64,000 nt of DNA, taken from the NCBI RefSeq assembly GCF_900156125.1, contig NZ_FTLX01000003.1, forward strand, positions 434,001 to 498,000. The letters are read 5' to 3'. The notes beneath the pieces were generated by a model. The model searched no databases and had not been told where the DNA came from. It saw nothing but the letters and a program-made list of their open reading frames with translations. Shown here piece after piece: positions 49,783-58,841 of the stretch (its first letter is position 1; every line of letters starts with the position of its first letter). The position numbers and the translations under genes were made by a program. Origin of the DNA: Domibacillus enclensis (GTDB taxonomy: Bacteria > Bacillota > Bacilli > Bacillales > Domibacillaceae).

Positions 49783-50613
49783 TTAAAACTGTATATCTCT
49801 AAATTTTTTCGGTGTTAAATTCGTATGCTTTTTAAAGATAGAAACGAAGTGAGATACACTATTAAAGCCGCTGGCATAAGTGATTTCCTGGACAGATAAA
49901 TTTGTATGGTGAAGCAATTTTTTTGCATTATTAATTCGATAGTTCACTAAATATTGATAGGGGGAGCAGTTCATTTGCTTTTTGAATATCCTGGAAAAAT
50001 AGTAAGGGCTAAGCCGCGCCACCTTAGCCATGTCATCTAGCATGATAGGCTCCTTATAATGATGTTCAATATACTTCGTCACATTTCGAATCGCTTTTAA
50101 ATGAACCTCTTCCCCGTGATTCTTGTACTGTTTTAATTCATACAGAATTTGATGAATCATAATAGAGGCGGCATCTTCATCGACCGCTTCTGTTTCCGTC
50201 ATGCGCAAAATTCTTTTCAGGCAATCTGTAAGCACATAATGATCTTCAATCGCATAAACACAACCGTTCTTTTGGAAAAGAGTGTCAAAATAGGAGTCGC
50301 TAGCATTTCCACTGAAGTGAAACCAGTCGAACTCTGTTTGTTCATCCGCCTGGTAAAGATGCGGTTTATAGCAGTTTAAAAAAACGAAATGATTTTCTGT
50401 AGCGACAAATTCCCGATCGTCGTAATGAATGGTAATAGATCCTTTTTTCACGTGCATAAATAAGTAGCTATTCCAGTTGTTTCGATCTATACAGTAGTCA
50501 CTCGTACAGTAAAAAGTGCCGGAGTAGATAAGGTAAAACAGGGACGTTTTCGCAAATTCACTTGGTGTGTGAAAAAACATCTTAGAATGGGACAGTACCC
50601 CGCGTTCAATCAT
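49783..50613 (-). CDS. AraC-family regulator with cupin sensor, likely for inositol genes
   Basis: A 276-residue regulator. The N-terminal half (about 1-165) is a cupin-like AraC ligand domain; the C-terminal double helix-turn-helix has LDDMAKVARLSPYYFSRIFK and ITYASGFNSVSHFVSIFKK. The start is ATG 50613 because AAGAGGTGA is 8 bases upstream; the GTG of the longer frame lies within that site. It is divergent from the long inositol operon that starts at 50763, so it is probably the local activator, in place of the DeoR-type IolR of B. subtilis. That role is inference from position. Confidence 0.88.
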   Translation of the reverse strand: MIERGVLSHSKMFFHTPSEFAKTSLFYLIYSGTFYCTSDYCIDRNNWNSYLFMHVKKGSITIHYDDREFVATENHFVFLNCYKPHLYQADEQTEFDWFHFSGNASDSYFDTLFQKNGCVYAIEDHYVLTDCLKRILRMTETEAVDEDAASIMIHQILYELKQYKNHGEEVHLKAIRNVTKYIEHHYKEPIMLDDMAKVARLSPYYFSRIFKKQMNCSPYQYLVNYRINNAKKLLHHTNLSVQEITYASGFNSVSHFVSIFKKHTNLTPKKFRDIQF

Positions 50614-50762
50614 CTTTCTTTTCACCTCTTTTTATTTTTTGATTTTTTAGATAAAAGCAATAATCTTATATTTTAAAGCAAAAAATCGTAATGTAATTAC
50701 TAAATCAGTGTAATAGAATGATAATCAGAAAGCAATAAACAAACATATTAGGAGGAAATCAA

Positions 50763-51908
50763 ATGGAAGTCAAGATTGGATTAGTTGGAGCAGGGTGGAT
50801 GGGGAAAGCGCATACGAACTCTTTTGTAAACGCTTTAATGAATTTCGGGCCTGAATTTGGAAAGCCCGTATTTGAAATGGTATCAGATGTAAGTGAAGAA
50901 GCAGCACTGCATGCGTGCAAGCAGCTTGGATATGCGAGATGGACAAATGATTGGAAAGAACTCGTCTCTGACTCTGACGTAGATGTGGTCGACATTGCCA
51001 CACCGAATGCTTTTCATTATGAAGTAGCAAAAGCAGCACTAGAAAATGGAAAGCATGTATATTGCGAGAAACCGCTTACGCTATCAGCTGAACAATCTCT
51101 TGAACTGGCCAAACTTGCCAAACAAAAAGGGGTTGTCAATTATGTAGGCTACAATAACGTAATGAACCCAGCAAGTGCGTATATTAAAGAATTAATCGAT
51201 TCAGGCAAGCTTGGAGAAATCACCAAATTTTTGGGAACGTACGATCAGGATGGTTTGCTTGACCCGACACTGCCGATCACATGGCGACATATTAATAAAT
51301 TTTCTGGCTCCGGAGCTCTTGGAGACCTCGGTTCTCATCTTCTGAGCCTTTCACAGTTTTTACTGGGGAATATGGACCGTGTTAACGCATTGGCAAAAAC
51401 GGTTATAAAACAGCGGCCTGTTTCTCCAGGCTCAAATGAGATGGCAGAAGTCGAAAATGATGATGTAATCTCCATGCTGATTGAGTACGAAAACGGTGCA
51501 GTTGGCACGATTTCATCTAGCCGGATTGCAACGGGGAGAAAAAATTATTTGTTCTACGAGATTCAAGGAACAGAAGGAACTGTTCATTATTCCCTTGAAC
51601 GCATGAATGAAGTGAATGTCTACTTTCACGCTGATCAAGAAGCAGACCGAGGATTCCGGACGGTCTTCTTAAGTCCAGAGCATAAAGGCTACAGTGCTTT
51701 TTATCCCGCTGCGGGCATTGCAATTGGCTATAACGACATGAAGGTCCTGGAAGCCCATGAACTGCTTTCTGCTATTTCAATAGGAAGCCCTTATAGCTGT
51801 GACTTCGAGTTTGGCGCTCAAATCGACAATACTGTAAGCGCTATCCTAGAATCGGCAAAACAGCAGACATGGGTGAGCATGCAAACGAAAGGTGGACTGA
51901 CTGTATGA
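50763..51908 (+). CDS. Gfo/Idh/MocA-family dehydrogenase, first gene of the inositol operon
   Basis: A 381-residue NAD(P)-dependent sugar dehydrogenase. The dinucleotide motif is IGLVGAGWMGKAHTNSF; the catalytic lysine is in EKPLTLS; the active-site Asp and His are in GALGDLGSHLLSL. AGGAGGAAATC precedes the ATG. It may oxidise an inositol isomer (scyllo- or chiro-) or a glycoside, feeding the pathway below. Its stop overlaps the next start as ATGA. The substrate cannot be told from sequence. Confidence 0.85.
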   Translation: MEVKIGLVGAGWMGKAHTNSFVNALMNFGPEFGKPVFEMVSDVSEEAALHACKQLGYARWTNDWKELVSDSDVDVVDIATPNAFHYEVAKAALENGKHVYCEKPLTLSAEQSLELAKLAKQKGVVNYVGYNNVMNPASAYIKELIDSGKLGEITKFLGTYDQDGLLDPTLPITWRHINKFSGSGALGDLGSHLLSLSQFLLGNMDRVNALAKTVIKQRPVSPGSNEMAEVENDDVISMLIEYENGAVGTISSSRIATGRKNYLFYEIQGTEGTVHYSLERMNEVNVYFHADQEADRGFRTVFLSPEHKGYSAFYPAAGIAIGYNDMKVLEAHELLSAISIGSPYSCDFEFGAQIDNTVSAILESAKQQTWVSMQTKGGLTV

Positions 51909-52798
51909 GAATGAAAATAGGAACAGCACCGGATTCTTGGGGAGTCTGGTTTCCAGAAAATGATAAGCAAATTCCTTGGGAGCGTTGCATGAACGAAATG
52001 GCTGAGGCGGGATATAAGGGTATTGAGCTTGGACCGTGGGGATACTTGCCGAATGATTATGCTCGGCTGAAGCAGGAGCTTGAGAAGCGAAACCTGGCGC
52101 TGACAGCAACAACTCTAGTAGGAGATCTGACATCTAGTCAAAAAACCGATGAGTTGATTGCGTTATTGGATGAAATGGCCGTGCTGCAGTTGAAGTTTCC
52201 AGAGGCAAAGTATGTCGTCTTAATTGATGACTGCTATACAGACCTGTTTACCGGAGAACTTTTACGTCCTGAACTACTGGATCAAGAGCAGTGGGAGCAC
52301 TTCATACAAAATATTAACAGGATTAAAGCGCATGCCAAAACGAAATATGGCCTGCAAGTCGTTTTTCATCCTCATGCACAAAGTCATATTGAAACAGAAG
52401 TGCAAATTGAGCGCTTGTTAAACGATACAGATATTGACCTATGCCTGGACACAGGGCATCACGCTTACACAGATGGCGATCCTGTTTCGTTTATGAAAAA
52501 ACATCACGAAAGAATTCCTTATCTTCATATTAAAAGCTGTGATTTTGCGGTCAGAGAACAAATGAAAAAAGAGAAATGGCCGTTTGCCAAAGCTGTGAGC
52601 GAAGACATTATGTGTGAGCCGGAACGTGGCGCAGTCGATATGGAAGCATTCTTTCAGGTCTTATCTGATATTGATTTTAATGGATGGGCGATTGTGGAGC
52701 AGGATATGTACCCTGCTCCGTTCGACAAGCCGTACCCGATTGCCAAGAGAACAATGGACTATTTAAGAAACATCTCAATAGAACGGATTAAAGCGTAA
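51905..52798 (+). CDS. Sugar isomerase/dehydratase, IolE/IolI-like TIM barrel
   Basis: A 297-residue AP-endonuclease-2-type TIM-barrel protein. It starts MRMKIGTAPDSWGVWFPEN, like inositol-pathway members (IolE, IolH, IolI). Metal ligands are suggested by VLIDDC, VVFHPHAQSHIE, LCLDTGHHAYTDGDP and WAIVEQDMYP. It may be 2-keto-myo-inositol dehydratase or an isomerase of ketoinositols. The start is ATG 51905 (AAAGGTGG site), overlapping the previous stop; the frame extends further upstream only inside the previous gene. No other iolE candidate is seen in the window, which favours the dehydratase. Confidence 0.75.
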   Translation: MRMKIGTAPDSWGVWFPENDKQIPWERCMNEMAEAGYKGIELGPWGYLPNDYARLKQELEKRNLALTATTLVGDLTSSQKTDELIALLDEMAVLQLKFPEAKYVVLIDDCYTDLFTGELLRPELLDQEQWEHFIQNINRIKAHAKTKYGLQVVFHPHAQSHIETEVQIERLLNDTDIDLCLDTGHHAYTDGDPVSFMKKHHERIPYLHIKSCDFAVREQMKKEKWPFAKAVSEDIMCEPERGAVDMEAFFQVLSDIDFNGWAIVEQDMYPAPFDKPYPIAKRTMDYLRNISIERIKA

Positions 52799-52853
52799 CA
52801 AAACATTTTTTTGGAAAAGAACGGCTATTTGGACATTGGGGGAGGAATAAAGA

Positions 52854-53810
52854 ATGAAAAAGCGTTCAACATTATTGGCCATTTTATGCACAGGAGTTTT
52901 GGCGCTGGCGGGGTGTTCCGGCCAGTCAGAAGAAGGAAACGGGTCGGCCGGCAATACAGAAGATTTACAGGTGCAAATGATTTTAAAAACGTTGAGCCAT
53001 CCATATTGGAAGAGTGTTGAAGCAGGAGCAAAGCAAGCGGCAGAAGATTTAGGCGTAAGTGTTGAAGTAAATGGCCCTCCATCAGAAGCTGACGTGATTG
53101 ATCAAGTTAACATGATTGATAATGCAATCAGCCAGAGTGCGGATGCACTGGTTGTTGCACCTTCACAGCCATCCACTGTGGCAAATGTTTTTGACCTGGC
53201 TAAATCCAGCGATATTCCTGTTCTGTTAGTTGATACGGACGCTGACTGGGAAGACAAAGTGACCTTTATCGGCACCGATAATTTCTCTGCTGGCAAAGAA
53301 GCAGGAGAATATCTGGCTTCTTTATTAAAAGAAGGCGATAAGGTGGCGCTTGTTGAGGGTGCAAAAGGAAATCTCGCAACAGATGAACGAATTGATGGAG
53401 CAAAAGAGGCGCTAGAAGCAGCGGGAATTGAAATTGCTGCTCAACTGCCAGCAGATAGTGACAAATTTGAAGCAGCTGCTGTTATTGATGCTATTCTGCA
53501 AAACCACAGTGATCTTGCTGGTGTTTTTGCGGCAAACGATGATATGGCGATTGGTGCATTAAGTGCAACAGATCAAGCAGGCGTCCAAATTCCAATCGTT
53601 GGGATCAATGGAGGAGAAGAAGCAACCGAATTGATCATTAATGGAAAGCTGGCCGCTTCTGTGGCGCAGAGCCCTTTCGATATGGGCTACATGGGTGTAG
53701 AAAATGCCGTGAAAGCGATCAATGGAGATGAAATTGAAAAACGCATTCCGACGCCAATTAAAGTAGTAACCGAAGAAAATGCAGAGGAACATTTGCAGGA
53801 AATTCAGTAA
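52854..53810 (+). CDS. Sugar ABC binding lipoprotein, ribose/inositol type
   Basis: A 318-residue LacI-fold (type I) binding protein. Lipobox LAGC gives Cys21, followed by a glycine/serine/asparagine linker. Ligand-lobe motifs are LKTLSHPYWKSVEAGAKQAA, VVAPSQPSTV and GVFAANDDMAIGALSA. It forms an importer with the ATPase and permease downstream, and the inositol genes suggest that inositol is its ligand. GGGGGAGGAA precedes the ATG. A long hairpin follows the gene. Confidence 0.9.
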   Translation: MKKRSTLLAILCTGVLALAGCSGQSEEGNGSAGNTEDLQVQMILKTLSHPYWKSVEAGAKQAAEDLGVSVEVNGPPSEADVIDQVNMIDNAISQSADALVVAPSQPSTVANVFDLAKSSDIPVLLVDTDADWEDKVTFIGTDNFSAGKEAGEYLASLLKEGDKVALVEGAKGNLATDERIDGAKEALEAAGIEIAAQLPADSDKFEAAAVIDAILQNHSDLAGVFAANDDMAIGALSATDQAGVQIPIVGINGGEEATELIINGKLAASVAQSPFDMGYMGVENAVKAINGDEIEKRIPTPIKVVTEENAEEHLQEIQ

Positions 53811-53818
53811 TTCTTATG

Positions 53819-53918
53819 ATGCCGGATGAAGCAGCATGGTCGGTGCGTCCATTCTTACAATTGATCTGAAAGTTTTGCAACAGTCACGAAAGAATGGACG
53901 CTCTCCCATTTCCGGCAT
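53819..53918 (+). promoter_or_regulatory. Long intercistronic stem-loop after the binding protein gene
   Basis: An inner stem of 12 perfect pairs (53845-53856 with 53890-53901) is nested in an outer stem ATGCCGGA (53819-53826) / TCCGGCAT (53911-53918). No T run. It probably raises binding protein over ATPase/permease expression. Confidence 0.65.
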
Positions 53919-53982
53919 GCTTCAACCAGAAATATATTTTGATAGTGGCGTTAGACTTAATAGAGAAAGGAGTTCCGATCAA

Positions 53983-55533
53983 ATGACCAATCAAAGAAAA
54001 AGGTTGCTGTCAGTAAAAGGAATTAAAAAAAGCTTTTCCAACAATCATGTCCTTAAGGGAATTGATTTGGATGTTTATCCGGGGGAAGTGCACGTACTTT
54101 TAGGTGAAAACGGCGCTGGCAAATCAACACTTATCAAAATTTTAACAGGTGCCTACCAAAAAGGTGCCGGTGAGGTGTACTGGGAAGATCAGTTGGTTAA
54201 GATCAACACGCCACAGGATTCGATGGAACTGGGAATTGCGACGATTTATCAGGAGCTAAATGTCGTTCCACAGCTGAAAGTGTACGAGAACATTTTTCTA
54301 GGACGCGAGCTGAAAAATGGCAGTCGACGGTCTATGCTGAACCAGAAAGAAATGAGAAAAAAAGCGGGGGAATACTTAGAGCAGCTAGGTCAAAACCGGG
54401 ATTTAGCCGACCGGCCGCTAGAGGAACTAGGGATTGGACAGCAGCAGCTAGTCGAAATAGCAAAGGCGCTGACCATTGACGCCAAATTAATTATCATGGA
54501 CGAGCCTACAGCCAGCTTAAGCGGAGCAGAGGTCGAGCAATTATACAGCACAGTTGAATCCCTGACGAAAAAAGGCATAGCGATTGTGTTCATTTCACAT
54601 CGGCTGGATGAAATTAAGCGGATGGGTGACCGGATTACGATTTTACGAGATGGCTTTAAAATTGAAACACTTGATGTTTCAAAAACGTCGACGGACTACT
54701 GGATTGAATTGATGGTTGGCCGGTCGCTGGATGAGAAATATCCGAAAAAATCATTTGCGCTTGGCAAAGAAGGATTTCGGGTGGAAAACCTATTAGTGGA
54801 TGGAACAAAAGAGCCTGTTAACTTTCAAGTGAATTACGGTGAAATTGTCGGAGTGTCCGGCTTGGTTGGAGCGGGGCGGACCGAAATGGCCCGAGCTATT
54901 TTTGGAGCAGATGCTCATCATGGAGGTGAAATTTTTATCGATGGTCAGCTTGTGAAGATCAAGTCGCCTAAAGATGCCATTAAAGCAGGGATTGCCTTTA
55001 TTACGGAAGATCGAAAAAACGAAGGACTGCTGCTCGATCAGCCGCTCGATTTCAATATAGCATTGGCCAATATGAAAATGTTTCGGAATTCCATGCAACT
55101 CGTTGACTTGAAAAATATCCGCACAAAAGCAGAAGAGTATATTAAAGAGTTAAAGGTACGCCCGAGCGACGTCGAATTAAATGCACGAAAACTGAGCGGA
55201 GGCAACCAGCAAAAGGTCGTCATTGCTAAATGGCTTTGTACAGAAGCGAAAGTATTTATTTTCGATGAGCCTACACGTGGAATCGATGTGGGAGCAAAGG
55301 TTGAAGTTTACCGCTTAATGAATCAGCTGGTGGAAAATGGTGCAGTTGTGCTTATGATTTCTTCTGATCTGCCGGAGATTATCGGCATGTGCGATCGGGT
55401 GCTGGTTATGAGTGAAGGCAGGATTACAGCTAACCTCCCAATCGGTCATGCCACACAGGAAAGAATAATGAAAGCAGCGACAGCAAACGAAGATTCCGCT
55501 TCGGAAGTAATGAAAGCGGCTACAGGAGGGTGA
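53983..55533 (+). CDS. Sugar ABC ATPase (RbsA/MglA type, two domains)
   Basis: A 516-residue ATPase with two nucleotide-binding domains. The first has Walker A GENGAGKST, signature LGIGQQQLVEIAKAL and Walker B LIIMDEPTASLSG. The second has a degenerate Walker A (GLVGAGRTEMARAIFG), signature LSGGNQQKVVIAKWL and Walker B VFIFDEPTRGIDVGAK. This is the RbsA pattern. The start is ATG 53983 after GAAAGGAG; the frame extends upstream through the hairpin without a site. The next gene, the permease, follows after 5 bases. Confidence 0.92.
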   Translation: MTNQRKRLLSVKGIKKSFSNNHVLKGIDLDVYPGEVHVLLGENGAGKSTLIKILTGAYQKGAGEVYWEDQLVKINTPQDSMELGIATIYQELNVVPQLKVYENIFLGRELKNGSRRSMLNQKEMRKKAGEYLEQLGQNRDLADRPLEELGIGQQQLVEIAKALTIDAKLIIMDEPTASLSGAEVEQLYSTVESLTKKGIAIVFISHRLDEIKRMGDRITILRDGFKIETLDVSKTSTDYWIELMVGRSLDEKYPKKSFALGKEGFRVENLLVDGTKEPVNFQVNYGEIVGVSGLVGAGRTEMARAIFGADAHHGGEIFIDGQLVKIKSPKDAIKAGIAFITEDRKNEGLLLDQPLDFNIALANMKMFRNSMQLVDLKNIRTKAEEYIKELKVRPSDVELNARKLSGGNQQKVVIAKWLCTEAKVFIFDEPTRGIDVGAKVEVYRLMNQLVENGAVVLMISSDLPEIIGMCDRVLVMSEGRITANLPIGHATQERIMKAATANEDSASEVMKAATGG

Positions 55534-55538
55534 AGGAA

Positions 55539-56528
55539 ATGAGTGAAGCAACGATGGAAAAACAAAAAACAGCGAGAGATCATTCATGGAAGTGGTTTTT
55601 AAGTAAATTCGGTGCGTTAATCGGACTCATCATTTTAACGGTGGTTTTGACCTTTATGTCGGACAAATTCCTGACGGTTAATAATATTATGAATATCGCC
55701 CGCCAGTCGTCAATCAATGCTCTATTAGCCATTGGCATGCTGCTGCCAATCTTAACGGCAGGCATCGACTTGTCCGTTGGCTCCATCCTGGCCATTTCGA
55801 TTATGACAATGGGTATTGTCTCTGTGAATATGGGTATGAGCCCCGTTGTTGGAATCATTGTTTGTCTGGCTGTGGGAGCTGGATTTGGGTTGCTGAACGG
55901 CTTACTGCTTACAAAGCTTCGCCTGCCGCATCCATTCATCTCAACACTTGGAACAATGAATATCGCACGCGGTCTGGCGCTTATTATAACAGCTGCTGCG
56001 CCAATTGCAGGCTTTCCTTATTTGATTCAATATTTAGGTCGGGAGTTTGTTGGCCCGATTCCTGTCAGTTTTGTGCTGGTCATCTTCGTGTATATTATTT
56101 TCCATATTTTTTTAACAAGAACGCAGACAGGACGCTATATTTATGCAATTGGTGGCAATCGTGAAGCGGCCCATTTATCAGGAATCAATGTAGACCGCAT
56201 TTTAATTATTGTTTACACCGTAAGTGGACTGATGGCTGGTTTAGCTGGTCTTGTCATGGTCGGTCGTGTAAATTCCGCTTTTCCGCTTGCGGGTCTTTCT
56301 TATGAGCTAGATGCCATCGCAGCGGTTATTATTGGCGGAGCCAGTTTCTTCGGTGGAGTTGGAACCGTATGGGGGACATTAATTGGAGCGCTCATCATTG
56401 CAGTATTGCGCAATGGATTGAACTTGCTAAACGTTTCAGCAGATTTTCAGATGGCTGTGATCGGTATTGTTATTATTGCAGCGGTTTATGTGGACGTACT
56501 GCGCCAGCGAAACAGCAAGAAAGGATAA
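55539..56528 (+). CDS. Sugar ABC permease (RbsC type)
   Basis: A 329-residue permease with about ten helices. Recognisable are LLPILTAGIDLSVGSILAIS, HPFISTLGTMNIARGLAL and YAIGGNREAAHLSGINVD (the RbsC coupling loop). AGGAGGGTGAAGG precedes ATG 55539; the GTG at 55530 lies before that site. It completes the importer with the two preceding genes. Such importers replace the MFS inositol carriers IolT/IolF in some organisms. Confidence 0.92.
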   Translation: MSEATMEKQKTARDHSWKWFLSKFGALIGLIILTVVLTFMSDKFLTVNNIMNIARQSSINALLAIGMLLPILTAGIDLSVGSILAISIMTMGIVSVNMGMSPVVGIIVCLAVGAGFGLLNGLLLTKLRLPHPFISTLGTMNIARGLALIITAAAPIAGFPYLIQYLGREFVGPIPVSFVLVIFVYIIFHIFLTRTQTGRYIYAIGGNREAAHLSGINVDRILIIVYTVSGLMAGLAGLVMVGRVNSAFPLAGLSYELDAIAAVIIGGASFFGGVGTVWGTLIGALIIAVLRNGLNLLNVSADFQMAVIGIVIIAAVYVDVLRQRNSKKG

Positions 56529-56557
56529 AGCGGAAAAATAAAGAGAGGGAGGAAGCC

Positions 56558-57706
56558 ATGAAGAGAAAATTTAATGTGGGTCTTTTAGGATGCGGGGAGA
56601 TTAGTGATATATATTTCCGTACGTGCAGTACATTTGACATTATTCAAATAAAAGCATGTGCAAGCCGGAACATGGAAAAGGCAAAAAGCAAAGCGGAAAA
56701 ATATCAAATACCTAAAGCCTGCACTATTGATGAATTAATCCATGATCCGGATCTCGATATTATTCTCAACCTGACGACTCCGGATGTTCATGCTGAAATG
56801 ACGCTGGCCGCATTGGAAGCAGGAAAGCATGTCTATTCCGAAAAGCCTCTTGCAGCTAATCTGAGGGATGCGAAAAAGATATTGGATGTCGCTAAAGAGA
56901 AAGGGCTGCGTGTGGGCTGCGCACCAGATACGTTTCTCGGGGGCAGGCTTCAGGCGTGTAGAGAAGTGATAGATAACGGTATAATCGGCGAGCCTTTGGG
57001 AGCAAGTGCGTTTGTGGTTTACCCGGGACCTGAATGGATTCATCCAAATCCGGATTTTTTATTTAAAGAAGGTGCGGGACCGCTTTTGGATATCGGGCCT
57101 TATTATGTAACCGCTTTAATTTCTCTGCTGGGACCGGTTGTCACCTGCAGCGGGATGGCGAAAAAGACCTATTTGAAGAGAACTGTTCCTTCGAAGGAAA
57201 GACAGATAGACGTGGAAGTACCAACGCATGTGACCGGAAGTCTTCAATTTAAAAATGGGGTGCTGGCAACCCTTGTGACAAGCTACGATGTCTAGGATTC
57301 TGAATTGCCTAGGATCGAGATATATGGTACAGAAGGTACACTGCTGATCAATGATATCGACCCCTTTCATGGCCCCAACCTATTTGGGGGACCACTGCTG
57401 ATCAGAACAAAAGATCACTCCCGGTGGAGACAGCTCCCACGAATGGACCGTTTCAAAGACTGGAAGGAAATCGTAAGTGAACATCCCTACACTGAAGATA
57501 CCCGGGGTATTGGATTGGCTGACATGGCCTACGCTATACGGGATCACCGACCCGAGCGGGCGAGTTCTGAAATGGCTTATCATGCTCTTGAAGCGATGAC
57601 AGGACTGCTGACATCATCAGCTCAGCAATTATTTTATCAAGTGAAAAGCACATGCTCACAGCCAAGTCCTTTGCCAAAGAATTTTCCGCATAGTGAACAA
57701 GCTTAA
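56558..57706 (+). pseudogene. Gfo/Idh/MocA dehydrogenase interrupted by an in-frame TAG
   Basis: A 382-codon reading frame with ATG 56558 after GAGGGAGGAAG. It has the dinucleotide motif VGLLGCGEISDIYFRTC and EKPLAANLRDAKK. After VTSYDV the codon is TAG (57293-57295); the same frame then continues DSELPRIEIYGTEGTLL and runs to 57706, so only one base separates it from an intact gene. Relatives often have a Trp near this position (TGG to TAG). The translated part would lack the last third of the protein. It could be decay, a sequencing error or a strain-specific mutation. It lies inside the inositol operon. Confidence 0.75.
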
Positions 57707-57756
57707 TAAGTCTGTTCAACAATAATAAATATAATGACTCATCCAAAAGGAGACGA

Positions 57757-58761
57757 ATGATGACTGCTAAAATACGCTGTGCGGTAATCGGTTTGGGCCG
57801 GCTTGGGTATTGGCACGCTTTAAATGCATCACGAATTCAACACGTTGAGGTGTCTACTGTTTGTGACGTAGATTTAGAACGAGCGGAAAAAGTCGCTTCA
57901 AAATTGGGCATTACTCGTTTCACAACGAATCCAGAAGACGTTTTTCAAGATGAACTCATCCAAGCTGTGATTATCACTACGCCTACAAGCACCCATTTTG
58001 ACTTGTTAAAAAAGGCGTCTGACACTAAGAAAGCGATTTTTATTGAAAAGCCATTAACACTGACGGTAGAAGAAGCAAAAGAAATAACCAAGAAGATAGA
58101 ACTGAGTCAAACGTTTTGCCAGGTTGGATTTATGAGACGGTTTGACCCTGCCTATGCAGAAGCAAAGCGACGGATTGCTGCTGGAGATATAGGGAAACCG
58201 ATTTATTTCAGAGGGGTATCAAGGGATCCGCAAGCACCACCCCCTGATTATATTCAAAACAGCGGGGGCATTATTACGGATGTTTCCATTCATGATTTCG
58301 ATATTGCTCGTTTTTTAATTAGTTCAGAAATAAAATCGATTGATACAAAAGGGAGCATATTGAAGTATCCCTTTATGTCGGAATACAACGATGTTGACCA
58401 TGCACTTAGCTTTATCCGCTTTGAGTCCGGAGCTGCGGGAGACATTGAAGCAAGCCGAAATGCTCACTATGGATATGATATTCGCGCAGAAGTAGTGGGA
58501 ACAGAAGGGACCATACAAATTGGCCATGATCTTCGCTACCATAACGTGAATGTGTTAACGAAATCCGGAAAATCACATGATATATTGCCAGGATTCTCAG
58601 AGCGCTTTTATGATGCGTATAGCTTGGAACTAATCGCTTTTTTTACTGATATTCTTGAAGGAAACAACTCTGCCGTAACGGCCCGGGACGGATTAAAAGC
58701 GTTAGAAGTTTCTGAAGCTGCGAATATATCTTTAAAAGAGAATAGAGAAGTATCAATTTAA
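57757..58761 (+). CDS. iolG: Inositol 2-dehydrogenase
   Basis: A 334-residue Gfo/Idh/MocA dehydrogenase. CAVIGLGRLGYWHALNASRI is the NAD motif, FIEKPLTLTVEEAKE carries the catalytic lysine, GFMRRFDPAYAEAK and GGIITDVSIHDFDIARFL are inositol dehydrogenase features (Asp and His of the active site). It oxidises myo-inositol to 2-keto-myo-inositol with NAD. AAAAGGAGACG precedes two ATGs. It is followed by iolA, which supports this role; scyllo-inositol activity (IolX-like) is an alternative. Confidence 0.82.
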   Translation: MMTAKIRCAVIGLGRLGYWHALNASRIQHVEVSTVCDVDLERAEKVASKLGITRFTTNPEDVFQDELIQAVIITTPTSTHFDLLKKASDTKKAIFIEKPLTLTVEEAKEITKKIELSQTFCQVGFMRRFDPAYAEAKRRIAAGDIGKPIYFRGVSRDPQAPPPDYIQNSGGIITDVSIHDFDIARFLISSEIKSIDTKGSILKYPFMSEYNDVDHALSFIRFESGAAGDIEASRNAHYGYDIRAEVVGTEGTIQIGHDLRYHNVNVLTKSGKSHDILPGFSERFYDAYSLELIAFFTDILEGNNSAVTARDGLKALEVSEAANISLKENREVSI

Positions 58762-58841
58762 AAAAGAGAAACCAATTTAAAGAGTGTTTGTTCGAACACC
58801 GTCACAAGAAATAGTTCACACCATTTTGAGGAGGACTACAT

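Noticed and set aside
50680-50700. A fifth Zur-like box (AAATCGTAAT then ATTACTAAAT) upstream of the inositol operon
   Set aside because: The half-sites are separated by three bases, not one, and the right half lacks CG. It is more likely an AraC site or chance.
53836-53982. N-terminal extension of the sugar ABC ATPase
   Set aside because: The extra 49 codons cross the intercistronic stem-loop and lack a ribosome binding site; homologues begin near ATG 53983.
57293-57295. Readthrough or pyrrolysine at the TAG in the dehydrogenase gene
   Set aside because: No PYLIS-like element, and this kind of enzyme has no known pyrrolysine. A point mutation is simpler.
58784-58799. GTGTT-TGTTCG-AACAC palindrome before iolA as a terminator
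   Set aside because: Only five pairs and no T run; too weak to support a call.
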